64,000 bases of DNA from UBA647 sp964400545 (GTDB lineage: Bacteria; Acidobacteriota; Aminicenantia; UBA2199): the NCBI GenBank assembly GCA_964400545.1, contig CAYNUG010000002.1:7743-71742 (forward strand), read 5' to 3'. How positions within the stretch are numbered: position 1 is the stretch's first letter; each line of letters begins with the position of its first letter. Shown piece after piece: positions 8,260-17,572 of this stretch. The translations under genes and the position numbers were made by a program. The notes below the pieces were generated by a model. The model worked only from the letters and a program-made list of their open reading frames with translations. It was not told where the DNA came from and searched no databases.

Positions 8260-9057
8260 ATGAAAAAAGGTATTGTGCTATTGCTAATTGTTTTTTCCAT
8301 GTCACTGTTCAGTGATGAATTTACAAGATATGATATTCAGAATTCTTATTCCAAACTCTTTTCGATTGAGGCGATGGAATATAAGGGGAAAAAGTATATC
8401 AGTGTTCGGGTAAGTAAAAATGAGGATGCGGTTTTTTCAGAATTAACCGAGTCCTATTATTTTTTCCTTACATATCTGATAACTAACGGGAGTAAATATG
8501 ATTTCGAAGAAATAAAAAAAGAGACTGATAAGAATAAGATGAATGAACTTTTCGTAAATCAGCTGAAAAAAAATGATAGGTTCAACAACCTGGTGGTTCC
8601 TGTAATTTCCCGTTATCTGATCTCAAAAGGGCATTTGGTGCCATTCTTTAAGCCTGAAGAGGATAAACCGGTCACAATAACTGAGATACAAAGAACAGCT
8701 GTCAGGTTCTTTTATCCCCATTTAGGCAGGAATGGGAAAATGCAATTTTACATTTGTGCAGGGATAAACGGTTTTAAAGATTTTGGCGGAAAGAGAAATT
8801 TACTTGTCGAGGCATTTGCGTATGCGGCAATATTTAATGATCTAGGAACTGATTCGAAAGTTAACCTGTCAACAATATTTTCAAAACTCCTCGGGAAGAT
8901 CATGAAGCTGGGAATGTCAAATGATAAAGATGTAAATGTCCATCGTATTCAGGGAGCCGCCTGGTTTGAGATGAGTAAAGACAAAAAACTGGAAAAGGTT
9001 TTGATCAATTCATTTAGAGTTCACAAGTCTCTATTGCCATTCAAACTGGAAATGTGA
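8260..9057 (+). CDS. Exported protein of unknown function
   Basis: 265 residues with a signal peptide (MKKGIVLLLIVFSMSLFSDE). GGAGGG lies six bases before the ATG. The mature part is mixed alpha/beta with aromatic-rich stretches (SELTESYYFFLTYLIT; RRTAVRFFYPHLGRNG-like region around residue 145). No enzyme motif, lipobox or repeat is visible. It stands alone between a dispersed repeat and the propeller genes. It may be a conserved lineage-specific periplasmic protein. Confidence 0.65.
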   Translation: MKKGIVLLLIVFSMSLFSDEFTRYDIQNSYSKLFSIEAMEYKGKKYISVRVSKNEDAVFSELTESYYFFLTYLITNGSKYDFEEIKKETDKNKMNELFVNQLKKNDRFNNLVVPVISRYLISKGHLVPFFKPEEDKPVTITEIQRTAVRFFYPHLGRNGKMQFYICAGINGFKDFGGKRNLLVEAFAYAAIFNDLGTDSKVNLSTIFSKLLGKIMKLGMSNDKDVNVHRIQGAAWFEMSKDKKLEKVLINSFRVHKSLLPFKLEM

Positions 9058-9148
9058 AAACACAATCAAAGAAGTGTTTTAAAATTTTGGAATAATTTTA
9101 TTTAAAATTATATAATTCTTTTAATAGAGTTTTTCCGGGGGAAAAGGA

Positions 9149-10150
9149 ATGAGAAAGTTTATATTGTTCATATTGCTGGGTTTGATTGTACTTAATATTC
9201 CTGCAAAGAAGCTGGCCGAGTTTGATGATATCTATAAGCCCTGGCAAATTGAAATCTCTGGTGATGATCTGTATGTGGTTGATGACTATTCTATCAAACT
9301 TTTTTCATTGAAAAATGCAAAGCTTATTGCCCAGTTTGGGAAAAAAGGGGAAGGGCCGGGGGAATTTAAAATGTCTCCTTCAATATCTGTTTTTCCTGAT
9401 TATATCTTTGTCAGTGATTACGGTAAGATACTTTTTTTCAAGAGAGATGGCAAGTATATTAGGGAAAAGAAAATTCCTGCTGAAATTGATCTTACGAAGG
9501 TAGGGAAGAATTACCTTGCCAGAGAATATAGCTTTGATGCAAAAGAAAGAAAAAGCAAATTCGGAGTTAAAGTTGTAGATAGTGAATTAAAAAAAATTAA
9601 AGATATATATACATTTACGAGAAAGTTTCCTAGACGCAATATCAATAGCAAAAAAAAGAACATATTTGACCGTGAAATGTTTCAAAAGAGAAAGAGAATT
9701 ACTACTGATGGTAATTTTATTTATCTATATGATACAAGCAAAGGGTTCCATATAGAAATTTTTGATCCTATGGGAGAAAAGATCAGAACTATTACAAAAA
9801 AAACAGAATTAGTAAAAATCAGTAATAAGTTTAAGAAAAAATATGCTGAAAATTTGGAGAAGAACAGAAAGAAAAATATAGGAGGAATATCATTCGGGTT
9901 TAATTATATTTTCCCAGAGTATTTCCCTCCAATAATTTATTTATCTGCGGATAACAAAAAGATTTATGTTACTACCTATGAAAATGATGCGGATAAAAGA
10001 ACTCTTATTATTCTTGATCATAATGGTGTAATACAAAAAAAAATCTCGATATTAACTCAAAATATGTCAACTATACATAATGATAAACTTTATTATCTCA
10101 TCGACAATGAAGATGAAGAGGTGTGGGAACTTCATGCTGAGGATCTATAA
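9149..10150 (+). CDS. Exported 6-bladed beta-propeller protein (1 of 3)
   Basis: 333 residues, signal peptide 1-20 (MRKFILFILLGLIVLNIPAK). The motif IAQFGKKGEGPGEFKMSP (about 61-79) is the signature of the 6-bladed/NHL-like propeller family found in many exported Bacteroidota and Aminicenantes proteins. Blade-like strands recur (GDDLYVVDDYSIKLFSL; PDYIFVSDYGKILFFK; GNFIYLYDTSKGFHIEIFD). GGGGGAAAAGG precedes the ATG. It lies in tandem with two paralogues, each separated by a short gap. Such proteins probably bind a periplasmic or surface ligand; none is indicated here. Confidence 0.8.
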   Translation: MRKFILFILLGLIVLNIPAKKLAEFDDIYKPWQIEISGDDLYVVDDYSIKLFSLKNAKLIAQFGKKGEGPGEFKMSPSISVFPDYIFVSDYGKILFFKRDGKYIREKKIPAEIDLTKVGKNYLAREYSFDAKERKSKFGVKVVDSELKKIKDIYTFTRKFPRRNINSKKKNIFDREMFQKRKRITTDGNFIYLYDTSKGFHIEIFDPMGEKIRTITKKTELVKISNKFKKKYAENLEKNRKKNIGGISFGFNYIFPEYFPPIIYLSADNKKIYVTTYENDADKRTLIILDHNGVIQKKISILTQNMSTIHNDKLYYLIDNEDEEVWELHAEDL

Positions 10151-10198
10151 TTTATAAATAGTCATAGTGGGATGTATTACTTCTGAACAGGGGGTTGG

Positions 10199-11194
10199 AT
10201 GAAATTCTTTATAATTTTTAATTTATTATTTATTTCACTCTTTTCTGTTGTTCTTAACAGTAAAGTATTGTGGAAAAGTTCTATTGTTATAGGAATGCCC
10301 GTCAAAGTAGTAGTAAATAAGGAAGGGATTTTTATTGGGGACAGTAAGCAAATAAAAATATTTCATCTTGATCTTAATGGGAAAATGATCTCTGAGATCG
10401 GTAAGCCGGGTGAAGGCCCGAATGAATTTACAAGTCTGCAGGATTTTGCAATTCATAAAGAAAAAATATATGTAAAAAGTAACTCCCGAATAAAATGCTT
10501 GAATTTAAAAGGGGAATTCATAAATAAGTGGAACTTTACAATGAAATATACCGTGCACCACTTTTTTGTAAACGAATCTGGTTTTATCCTGGTGGGGAAA
10601 AAATTCGAGACAGACCCAAAAGCTTATTCAAAACCGGAAACATCTCCCTATAATTTTTTTCATAATATTTCATTTAGTGGAGAGCTGATAAAAAGTTTCG
10701 GACCATCTTTCCCTGAGCTGGAAAAACTGAACGTGTGGGATAATCTTCTAATCCTTGCAGGTATGACTCCTTCCGTTATTAATAATGAAATATTTTATGC
10801 TAATCATCTGAATTACCAGATCTGGAAAGCATCAATACGTAGTGGGGAGAGTGTTAAATTAATCGATGAAGATGTCTTATACTTTATTCCATTCTTATCC
10901 AAACTTAATCAGTTTTCCGGAAAAGGAGGAACAATAACCAGGGGAGATATCAGGGGAACATATATAAGGTTTTTCAAGGATGGGGAAAAATTAGTAGTGT
11001 ATTTAAAGGGTGGCAGCTGGAGTAAAGGATACAAATCCACATACTTAAGAGTATACGCTCTTCAACCTCATGTTAGATTCATAAAGGAAACAAAGCTTGA
11101 TAACAACCTGAATGTTTTTTCCTATTATAATGGTGTGTTTTATGGATTTGATGATGAAGGAGATTTTCTGGCAATGAAGATTGATTCGAACTGA
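10199..11194 (+). CDS. Exported 6-bladed beta-propeller protein (2 of 3)
   Basis: 331 residues with an N-terminal signal peptide (MKFFIIFNLLFISLFSVVLN). It carries the family motif ISEIGKPGEGPNEFTSLQD (about 63-81) at the same place as its neighbours. Further strands such as EGIFIGDSKQIKIFHLDLNG suggest successive blades. The overall identity to the paralogues seems low outside the motif, so this is an old duplication. The ATG has GGGGGTTGG before it. Function unknown. Confidence 0.8.
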   Translation: MKFFIIFNLLFISLFSVVLNSKVLWKSSIVIGMPVKVVVNKEGIFIGDSKQIKIFHLDLNGKMISEIGKPGEGPNEFTSLQDFAIHKEKIYVKSNSRIKCLNLKGEFINKWNFTMKYTVHHFFVNESGFILVGKKFETDPKAYSKPETSPYNFFHNISFSGELIKSFGPSFPELEKLNVWDNLLILAGMTPSVINNEIFYANHLNYQIWKASIRSGESVKLIDEDVLYFIPFLSKLNQFSGKGGTITRGDIRGTYIRFFKDGEKLVVYLKGGSWSKGYKSTYLRVYALQPHVRFIKETKLDNNLNVFSYYNGVFYGFDDEGDFLAMKIDSN

Positions 11195-11333
11195 GGGATA
11201 ATCAGATATGGGAGAATTCGGAGTAGGAAATTTCAACATGGGATTTGATAGTTCCAAATGAATGTGAAGTTATTTTTCTTGAAATGTTAGTTCGATAGAT
11301 ATTTGTAATATCTTAAATATATAGGAGGTACAA

Positions 11334-12482
11334 TTGAAAAAATTATTTATTCTATTGTCATTGCTATTCATCATGGTTTGTTTCAATAATTTGCTTCCCC
11401 GGGATAAAGATACTTTTAAAAGTAATTCCGGATCTTCCATTCTTAATAAAAATGAGAGAGTGTTGATGTTGAAAAAAGTCTTTTCTCTTGAGGGGAATTC
11501 AGATGAATATCAGTTTAAAGATCCTATCAGGTTTGATATCGGAGAGGATGGTTCAATCTTTATCATGGACCGGAACAGGGCTCTTTACAAATTTTCAGAA
11601 GAAGGAATATTTCAGAAGAATCTGCTAATAAAAGGAGAGGGTCCGGGGGAGTTGAAACGCCTGTTCAGGTTCTTTATAGATAATAACAGAGTCATTCTGT
11701 TTGATCACTTTCCAAACAAAATTGTTGAAAAAGATTTTAAGGGAAAGTTTATAAATAACTTCTCAATTCCAGAAAGAAAACTTAAGGTCGTAATTCTTCT
11801 GGGGATTGAAAGTGGATTGTTCTTTTTCTCTATAGCAGAAGATGGGAACATCCCGAAAAAACTTTCAAAAGAATATAGAGAATTTTCCAGAAAAATTTTT
11901 TTTCACACTTGGAAAAATGGAGAAAAAAATATAAAAAAGGGTGAGTCTTTCTACATAGATCATTCCAGGTGGAAAAGAAAACAAAAATATATTATCGGCG
12001 GCACATCACCGCTAAATGCATTTGAGATCAGCAATGTAAAAAATGGTTCTGCATATTTTATAAATAGCTTTGATTATAAGATTAAAAAACTTGATGTTCA
12101 TGACCTGAAGATTAAAAATGAGTTTGGCAGGCCTTATGTTAGAGTCAAATATTTCCATCCTCCCGAATATCTTGAAGAGATGAGAAGGGAAAAGAAATCT
12201 GTCGAAGATCCGGAAAAAAAACATTTTCAGGCAGTTCAGAAATTGATCAATAGAGGAACTGAGGTGTGGGCGGTTACTTCAACGTTTAAAAAGGATAAAG
12301 GCATTTTAGTCGATGTGTTTTCTCCGGATGGAACGTATATGGATAAATTCTACTTACCCCTTCCTGAGATAACATCTTCTCACTTGCCTGAATTTAATAT
12401 TGTAGATAATAAAATCGTCATTCTTGGAAAAGATGAAGATGAGAACCACATCATAAATATTTATGAAATAGTAGATTTGTAA
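11334..12482 (+). CDS. Exported 6-bladed beta-propeller protein (3 of 3), TTG start
   Basis: 382 residues. Translation starts at TTG (11334), six bases after a strong AGGAGG at 11323-11328; no ATG fits. A signal peptide follows (MKKLFILLSLLFIMVCFNNL). The family motif is LLIKGEGPGELKRLFRF (about 98-114), again followed by a blade ending VILFDHF. It is longer than its two paralogues because of a basic insert near 180-210. TTG with a strong ribosome site may tune expression. Probably envelope-located; ligand unknown. Confidence 0.8.
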   Translation: MKKLFILLSLLFIMVCFNNLLPRDKDTFKSNSGSSILNKNERVLMLKKVFSLEGNSDEYQFKDPIRFDIGEDGSIFIMDRNRALYKFSEEGIFQKNLLIKGEGPGELKRLFRFFIDNNRVILFDHFPNKIVEKDFKGKFINNFSIPERKLKVVILLGIESGLFFFSIAEDGNIPKKLSKEYREFSRKIFFHTWKNGEKNIKKGESFYIDHSRWKRKQKYIIGGTSPLNAFEISNVKNGSAYFINSFDYKIKKLDVHDLKIKNEFGRPYVRVKYFHPPEYLEEMRREKKSVEDPEKKHFQAVQKLINRGTEVWAVTSTFKKDKGILVDVFSPDGTYMDKFYLPLPEITSSHLPEFNIVDNKIVILGKDEDENHIINIYEIVDL

Positions 12483-12580
12483 CTTTGCGAGGCTGGGATG
12501 AATCGGTGTGAGAACTTCATGTTGTTTATTTGTAGGGAGCGAGAGAGGATTGATTTTAATGAGTGGACAAATTAAAAAAT

Positions 12581-12656
12581 GTCTGAACCCTGATTCCATT
12601 TGTTATCCTGATTTACATAGATGGAGATTAGTGTAGGGGCAAATGGCCATTTGCCC
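12581..12656. repeat. Composite palindromic repeat, truncated
   Basis: The left outer end is GTCTGAACCCTGATTCC at 12581. The inner element starts GTAGGGGC at 12633 and includes a perfect 20-bp palindrome at 12637-12656 (half-site GGGCAAATGG). No right outer end is visible before the LOG promoter. It sits immediately upstream of that promoter. Confidence 0.75.
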
Positions 12657-12707
12657 GGATTTGAACTGAAATATCAAAAGCGGTTACACTATGTCCCCTA
12701 GTTGAGT

Positions 12708-12736
12708 TTGATATTCCCCAAGTGTCATTGTAGAAT
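12708..12736 (+). promoter_or_regulatory. Leaderless promoter of the LOG-family gene
   Basis: TTGATA (12708-12713), exactly 17 bp, TAGAAT (12731-12736), then 6 bp to the ATG at 12743. No Shine-Dalgarno is present, so the predicted transcript starts at the ATG. Confidence 0.65.
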
Positions 12737-12742
12737 TGTCTG

Positions 12743-13342
12743 ATGGGTGAAATAAAGAGTATTTGTCTTTTCTGCGGGTCGAGCAAAGGAAATAACTCTG
12801 AATATCTTGATTCTGCATACGAAACAGGGAAATTATTGGCTGAAAAAGGTATTGGAATGGTCTATGGTGGCGGCAATGTCGGACTGATGGGAATGGCTGC
12901 GAAAGGGGCACTTGAGAACGGCGGGAAGGTGACAGGTGTTATCACTGAAAAACTTATGGATATGGAGGTCGGGCATACCGGACTTACAGAGATGAAAGTT
13001 ACATCTTCGATGCATGAAAGAAAAGCGATGATGAATAAACTTTCTGATGGATTTTTGGTTCTTCCTGGCGGAATCGGCACAATAGAGGAAACATTCGAGA
13101 TGTTCACATGGTATCAACTGGGAGATATTGAGAAACCGATAGGACTTCTTAATGTGAATGGTTATTATTCCGGGTTGATCGAATTCCTCAAGAATGTTGT
13201 TGCAAATGGGTTCCTGAGAGAAGAGCATCTTGAATACCTGATCGTAGAGAAGAAGCCGGTCGAGTTGATCAAAAGAATTACAAATTCAAATGTAAAGCAT
13301 TTGGAAAAGTGGTTTGACAGAGATAAAAATATAATAAAATAG
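12743..13342 (+). CDS. LOG-family nucleoside 5'-monophosphate phosphoribohydrolase (TIGR00730 type)
   Basis: 199 residues, the usual length. The Rossmann-like fold begins with ICLFCGSSKG and MVYGGGNVGLMG. The diagnostic PGGIGTIEE motif is at about 108-116, after an M-x-R-K segment (SMHERKAMM) that holds the catalytic arginine. These enzymes hydrolyse nucleoside monophosphates such as AMP or cytokinin nucleotides to the free base and ribose 5-phosphate. It converges on the hydantoinase gene with three bases between stop codons. Next to purine-catabolic genes it could feed free bases into that route, but many LOG proteins are housekeeping, so the link is inference. Confidence 0.9.
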   Translation: MGEIKSICLFCGSSKGNNSEYLDSAYETGKLLAEKGIGMVYGGGNVGLMGMAAKGALENGGKVTGVITEKLMDMEVGHTGLTEMKVTSSMHERKAMMNKLSDGFLVLPGGIGTIEETFEMFTWYQLGDIEKPIGLLNVNGYYSGLIEFLKNVVANGFLREEHLEYLIVEKKPVELIKRITNSNVKHLEKWFDRDKNIIK

Positions 13343-13345
13343 AAG

Positions 13346-14722
13346 TTATCTTTTTCGGTAAATATAATTACCCTGGGCCCGTGTGAGATCGAAATTGCCA
13401 TCCTCAAAAACAACTTTACCTCCGGCTATAACTTTAGACGGGGCACCGGTAATTTTGAAGTCTTCATATACTGAGGAGTCACAATTTTGAAATTGTGTTT
13501 TTGCAGTGATCTTTGATCTTTTATCGGGATCCCAGATAACCAGATCTGCATCCGACCCTTTCAAGATCGCCCCTTTTTGAGGATAAAGCCCGAATATCTT
13601 GGCCGGCCTTGTCGAAACAAGATTAACGAATCGGTGAATACTTATTTTTCCCTCTGCCACCCCTTTCGAATATATCAGGCTCATTCTGTGATCGACCCCC
13701 CCTACACCCTTGGGTATGACAGAAAAATCATCCGGCCCGGAGTAATTATCCCCTTTTGAATTGAAAGGGCAATGGTCGGTACTTATGACCTCAAGTGTAC
13801 CCTCATTTAAACCATCCCATAACCGGGAGATATCATGGATTTTTCTCAGAGGCGGGCTCATTAGATATTTTGCCCCTTTTTTCCCTTTTTCATAGACAGA
13901 GTCATCGAGGGTCAGATAATGCGGACAGGTTTCTGCAAAAACCGGGATCCCATTCTTTTTTGCTTTCAATACACTATCAATACCCTGCTCAGTAGTCATA
14001 TGTACAATATACAGAGGGCACCTTGTGATTCCCGAAAATAAAATTGCCCGGTTAATTGCATCTATTTCCATTTCCGGTGGTCTGCTCTCCGGATAGTTCC
14101 GGATACCGATTTTTCCTGAAGAGACCATTTTTTCCTTGAGGAAACTTTCAATATCTCCATTCTCACAATGTATCATTGAAATTCCACCGGCTTTCTTTAT
14201 TATCTCCATCGTTTTGAGTATCTCAGGGTCATTCATCCCTATCGAATTTTTATATGCCATATAAAGTTTGAATGAAGTGATCCCTTCATTTTTTACCATT
14301 TCAAATATTTCTTTCTCTGTTTCGGGCCCGATTGAAGTGACAGACATATGGAGCGAATAATCACATAATGAATTTTCAGCTTCTTTCTTCCTTTTCGAAA
14401 GGGCCGAATGGAGTGATTCCCCTTTTGCGGGTGTTACGAAATCTATTAAGGTTGTTGTCCCTCCGGAAAGGGCTGCAATTGAACCGGACTCAAAATCATC
14501 TGATGATCTCCCATTTTCTGTTGGGAGAGACATGTGAACATGCGGGTCAACACCTCCGGGAAGGATAATGTATCCCGATGCATCTATAATGCGGATGTTC
14601 TTTCCCTCCGGAATCAGCTCATTTCCTATGTCTTTGATCTTCCCACCGGAGATCAGTATATCGTTCTTGTATTGTCTGTTATGGGTGGTTATCAGTCCTT
14701 CCCTGACAAGAATATCTTCCAT
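13346..14722 (-). CDS. hyuA: Dihydropyrimidinase / hydantoinase (HyuA/YgeZ-like)
   Basis: 458 residues, full length for the cyclic amidohydrolase family. All metal ligands are visible: DPHVH (H61, H63), the carbamylated lysine in SFKLYMAYK (K152), HCEN (H185), IVHMT (H241) and STDHCPF (D316). It would open cyclic amide rings (hydantoins, dihydropyrimidines or purine-ring intermediates) in the cytoplasm. It is the last gene of a run with a fold-II PLP enzyme nine bases upstream and an SsnA-like hydrolase further up. The same gene types cluster in E. coli (ygeZ, ssnA, xdhD), which supports a role in purine breakdown rather than pyrimidines. The substrate cannot be read from sequence. Confidence 0.88.
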   Translation of the reverse strand: MEDILVREGLITTHNRQYKNDILISGGKIKDIGNELIPEGKNIRIIDASGYIILPGGVDPHVHMSLPTENGRSSDDFESGSIAALSGGTTTLIDFVTPAKGESLHSALSKRKKEAENSLCDYSLHMSVTSIGPETEKEIFEMVKNEGITSFKLYMAYKNSIGMNDPEILKTMEIIKKAGGISMIHCENGDIESFLKEKMVSSGKIGIRNYPESRPPEMEIDAINRAILFSGITRCPLYIVHMTTEQGIDSVLKAKKNGIPVFAETCPHYLTLDDSVYEKGKKGAKYLMSPPLRKIHDISRLWDGLNEGTLEVISTDHCPFNSKGDNYSGPDDFSVIPKGVGGVDHRMSLIYSKGVAEGKISIHRFVNLVSTRPAKIFGLYPQKGAILKGSDADLVIWDPDKRSKITAKTQFQNCDSSVYEDFKITGAPSKVIAGGKVVFEDGNFDLTRAQGNYIYRKR

Positions 14723-14731
14723 ATTCGGTTT

Positions 14732-16207
14732 TCAGGACTTCAACAATCCTGTCCTCTCGTTAAATGCCCTGATCAGATCATCCCACTTCTCGGGCTGGCT
14801 GAACATTTTGTCCCAGATCTTCCGGTCATACCATAGTTGGTTCAGATCTTCAACTTTCTTCTGCTGCTGCTCCACCCATGTAAAATATTTAAGGTTATGG
14901 ATAGCTTTTTTATCCTGATAAGTCAATTCTTTCAGATTGTCTGTCCCTGCTCCGAAGATCACCCGCTCAAGATCTTTATGAGCGTTAATCTCTGTATATT
15001 TCCCATTCGCTTCGTTCAATTCAGTTATTCTTGACTGATACAACTCGGCTGAGTCTGTTGCAACAGTGAGGATCACATCATCTGAAGTAAACTCATAATA
15101 TTTAGCTGTTTTTATGGCAGTAATAAGATTTGATATTGATGAAATTCCTAAAAGGTCAAGCTGATTTATAATTTCAACCGGTACACCTTCATCAGCGAGG
15201 GCCTTCTTCCCGCTCTCTTCATTAAAAAGCCTGAGCATTTTCATACAATCCTCATCATCTATTGCAATAACCATATCTGTGTTTTTTGAATTATGGATCC
15301 AGGGAACATGTTTGTCCCCGATACCTTCTATCCTGTGTCCGCCGAATCCGTTCCTTAGAAGAGTAGGGCATTGGAGAGCTTCAGATGCTACAACTTTCAT
15401 TAGTGGATATTTTTTTCTCAGATAATCTCCTGCAGCGATGGTCCCGGCAGATCCGGTAGCTGAAACATATGCTGCAAAATTCCCTTTTCCTTTCAGATCT
15501 TTAGTGAAAACTTCTTCCAGTGCATCCCCGGTCACAGTGTAATGCCACACGCTGTTGCCGAATTCATCAAACTGGTTGAAGATCATTACATCATTGCGCG
15601 TATCTCTCAACTCCCAGCATTTGTCATATATCTCTTTTACATTTGATTCACATCCGGGTGTAGCAATTACCTCCGATCCAATATCTTCAAGCCATTCAAA
15701 TCTTTCTCGGCTCATCTCTTCGGGAAGAATTGAAATAGATTCACATCCCATCAGGTAAGAATCAAATGCACCGCCTCTGCAATAATTTCCTGTAGAAGGC
15801 CATACGGCTTTGTGAAATGTAGGGTCAAACTCACCGGTAATTATTTTCGGGGCGAGGCATCCGTAAGCCGCTCCGACCTTGTGCGCACCTGTAGGAAAGT
15901 ATTTTCCCACAAGGAGAACAATCCTTGCATCTACTCCGGTTATCTCCTTTGGCAGTTCAATGTAATTTACTCCACCATACAAACCTCCGGTCTTTTTGGG
16001 TTCATTCTTCCATGTTATTCTGAAAAGGTTCAGCGGATGGAGATCCCAGAGTCCTATATTCCGTAGTTCGTTCTTGATCGAATCAGGGATCAGTTCCGGA
16101 TTCTTCATCTGTTCAAATGTAGGTAGAATTATCTTCTTCTCTCTGAATCTCTGAACAGACTTCTCAACTATTTCTTCGTTTATTATTTTGTCGGTTACAC
16201 TTAACAT
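14732..16207 (-). CDS. Fold-type II PLP-dependent enzyme of unknown substrate
   Basis: 491 residues, longer than typical threonine synthase or cysteine synthase. The PLP lysine is K110 in PTGAHKVGAAYG. A glycine/serine-rich phosphate loop is seen in VSATGSAGTIAAGDYLRKKY, and the STGNYCRGGAFDS segment fits the asparagine loop. The C-terminal 60 residues are extra. It is co-directional with hyuA (9-base gap) and downstream of its own sigma-70-like promoter; GGAG precedes the ATG. The context suggests elimination or beta-replacement on an amino acid from ring opening. It is distinct from the diaminopropionate ammonia-lyase at 26.4 kb. The exact reaction is unknown. Confidence 0.8.
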   Translation of the reverse strand: MLSVTDKIINEEIVEKSVQRFREKKIILPTFEQMKNPELIPDSIKNELRNIGLWDLHPLNLFRITWKNEPKKTGGLYGGVNYIELPKEITGVDARIVLLVGKYFPTGAHKVGAAYGCLAPKIITGEFDPTFHKAVWPSTGNYCRGGAFDSYLMGCESISILPEEMSRERFEWLEDIGSEVIATPGCESNVKEIYDKCWELRDTRNDVMIFNQFDEFGNSVWHYTVTGDALEEVFTKDLKGKGNFAAYVSATGSAGTIAAGDYLRKKYPLMKVVASEALQCPTLLRNGFGGHRIEGIGDKHVPWIHNSKNTDMVIAIDDEDCMKMLRLFNEESGKKALADEGVPVEIINQLDLLGISSISNLITAIKTAKYYEFTSDDVILTVATDSAELYQSRITELNEANGKYTEINAHKDLERVIFGAGTDNLKELTYQDKKAIHNLKYFTWVEQQQKKVEDLNQLWYDRKIWDKMFSQPEKWDDLIRAFNERTGLLKS

Positions 16208-16240
16208 TCCTTCTCCTGTAATTAATCGGGGTATAGAAAC

Positions 16241-16268
16241 AATATAGCTTTTTTCATGGTTTTGTCAA
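16241..16268 (-). promoter_or_regulatory. Sigma-70-type promoter for the PLP enzyme-hyuA pair
   Basis: On the minus strand: TTGACA (complement of 16263-16268), 16 bp, TATATT (complement of 16241-16246). It lies between the ssnA stop and the PLP-enzyme start, which also has GGAGAAGG before the ATG. The pair can therefore be expressed separately from the genes upstream. Confidence 0.6.
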
Positions 16269-16294
16269 GAGTTACGGATCAGGAACGGGTTTGT

Positions 16295-17572
16295 TCAGAT
16301 CTCTTTCATCCTGTTCCAGAGAATGTTGCTTAATTCAGAAGAATGTTCCAGAATTGAGGATTCATCCACGTGCAGGATCTTTTTCTCTTTCATTACAATG
16401 TCTCCGCCGGAAATGACGGAATCGATATCATTACCGGATATTCCGTAGATGAAATGTGAATAAAAATTATCTTTATTAAAATCTGTTCCCGGTCTGTAGT
16501 CGAGGATAATAAGATTGTTATCTCCATCACCTGAAAAATTATTGCTCTCAAGATAATTATGACCGTTCCTTAATCTATTGTAAATGTCGGCAGGACTGTT
16601 CCCCCCGGAAAGGTTGCCGGTCAGGAAAGCGGATCTTGCGCTACCTAACATATTGCTGTTCATACCGTCAGTACCCAGGAGGGTTCTTTTGCCGAGTTTT
16701 TCAGGATCGAAGATTCCCACGCCATTGTTAAGATTGCTTTCCGGATTCTGCACGATCCATGATCCTGCGTTGGCGAGGATATTTCTTTCGGTACTATCAA
16801 TATGAATGCAGTGAGCAAGGATAGATCTTTTTAGAGAAAGAGCTCCTGAATTGGACAGCCTTTCAATAACGCTTTTCCCGTATTTATTTTGTGTGATTTC
16901 CTGATCAACCTGATCTTCTGCAGCATGAATGTGGATGCCTGTTCCATATTGTTCTGCTATTGAGACTGCTTTACCAAGAAGTTTTTCCGAAACGGTGAAG
17001 GAAGCATGAAGTCCTACAAGACCATGTTTTCCACTCTTGAGGTATTCTTCTGTCTCATCGAGGGCTTCGCTTGTGTGGCTCTCACCATCCCTGTCAGAAA
17101 GTTCATAACACAGAAGAGATGAAACTTTACATTTCGAAAGTGATCTTTCAATTGTGTCAAGTGAACCGTTTATGGAAAAAGGTGATGAATGGTGGTCAAC
17201 AACAAATGTAACTCCATTTCTGATGGATGCAATAGCAGTAGTTAATGCACTGAATTCGATCATCTCATTTGTGAGTGATCTGTCAAGTTTCCACCAGATA
17301 TATTTCAGTATTTCATAGAAATCGGTCGGCTGTTTTTCCGGAGCCGGCATTCCAAGGGCCAGTGCAGAATATATGTGATGGTGGGAATTAACAAAGGATC
17401 TTGTTATGAATTTCCCTGAGCAATCGAGTATTTCCGAGTTGTCGGGTATAAATTCTACAGGTCTGATCTTGCCTTTTGATCCTTTTTCTACCAGGAAATC
17501 CCCTTTAGAAAAATCGAGTGTTTTATAATTTATATAGGTCCCGTTCTTTAAGTAAAGAGGTTTGTTGGTCAC
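16295..17572 (-). CDS. ssnA: SsnA-like amidohydrolase (aminohydrolase)
   Basis: 425 residues, close to E. coli SsnA. Metal-ligand motifs of the ATZ/TRZ and guanine-deaminase branch are present: NSHHHIYS (H64, H66), HIHAAED (H216), AHCIHID (H254) and LLGTDGMNSN (D302), plus NPESN before the last. It should be a cytoplasmic hydrolase of an amino- or chloro-substituted ring or related amide. It overlaps the upstream histidine-kinase gene by four bases (ATGA), so the two are translationally coupled. The neighbouring xanthine dehydrogenase and hydantoinase suggest purine deamination or a later ring-opening step. SsnA substrate specificity is not settled. Confidence 0.85.
   Translation of the reverse strand: MTNKPLYLKNGTYINYKTLDFSKGDFLVEKGSKGKIRPVEFIPDNSEILDCSGKFITRSFVNSHHHIYSALALGMPAPEKQPTDFYEILKYIWWKLDRSLTNEMIEFSALTTAIASIRNGVTFVVDHHSSPFSINGSLDTIERSLSKCKVSSLLCYELSDRDGESHTSEALDETEEYLKSGKHGLVGLHASFTVSEKLLGKAVSIAEQYGTGIHIHAAEDQVDQEITQNKYGKSVIERLSNSGALSLKRSILAHCIHIDSTERNILANAGSWIVQNPESNLNNGVGIFDPEKLGKRTLLGTDGMNSNMLGSARSAFLTGNLSGGNSPADIYNRLRNGHNYLESNNFSGDGDNNLIILDYRPGTDFNKDNFYSHFIYGISGNDIDSVISGGDIVMKEKKILHVDESSILEHSSELSNILWNRMKEI

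Noticed and set aside
1116..12656. Possible CRISPR array
   Set aside because: The repeats are long, palindromic, irregularly spaced by kilobases and have no spacers.
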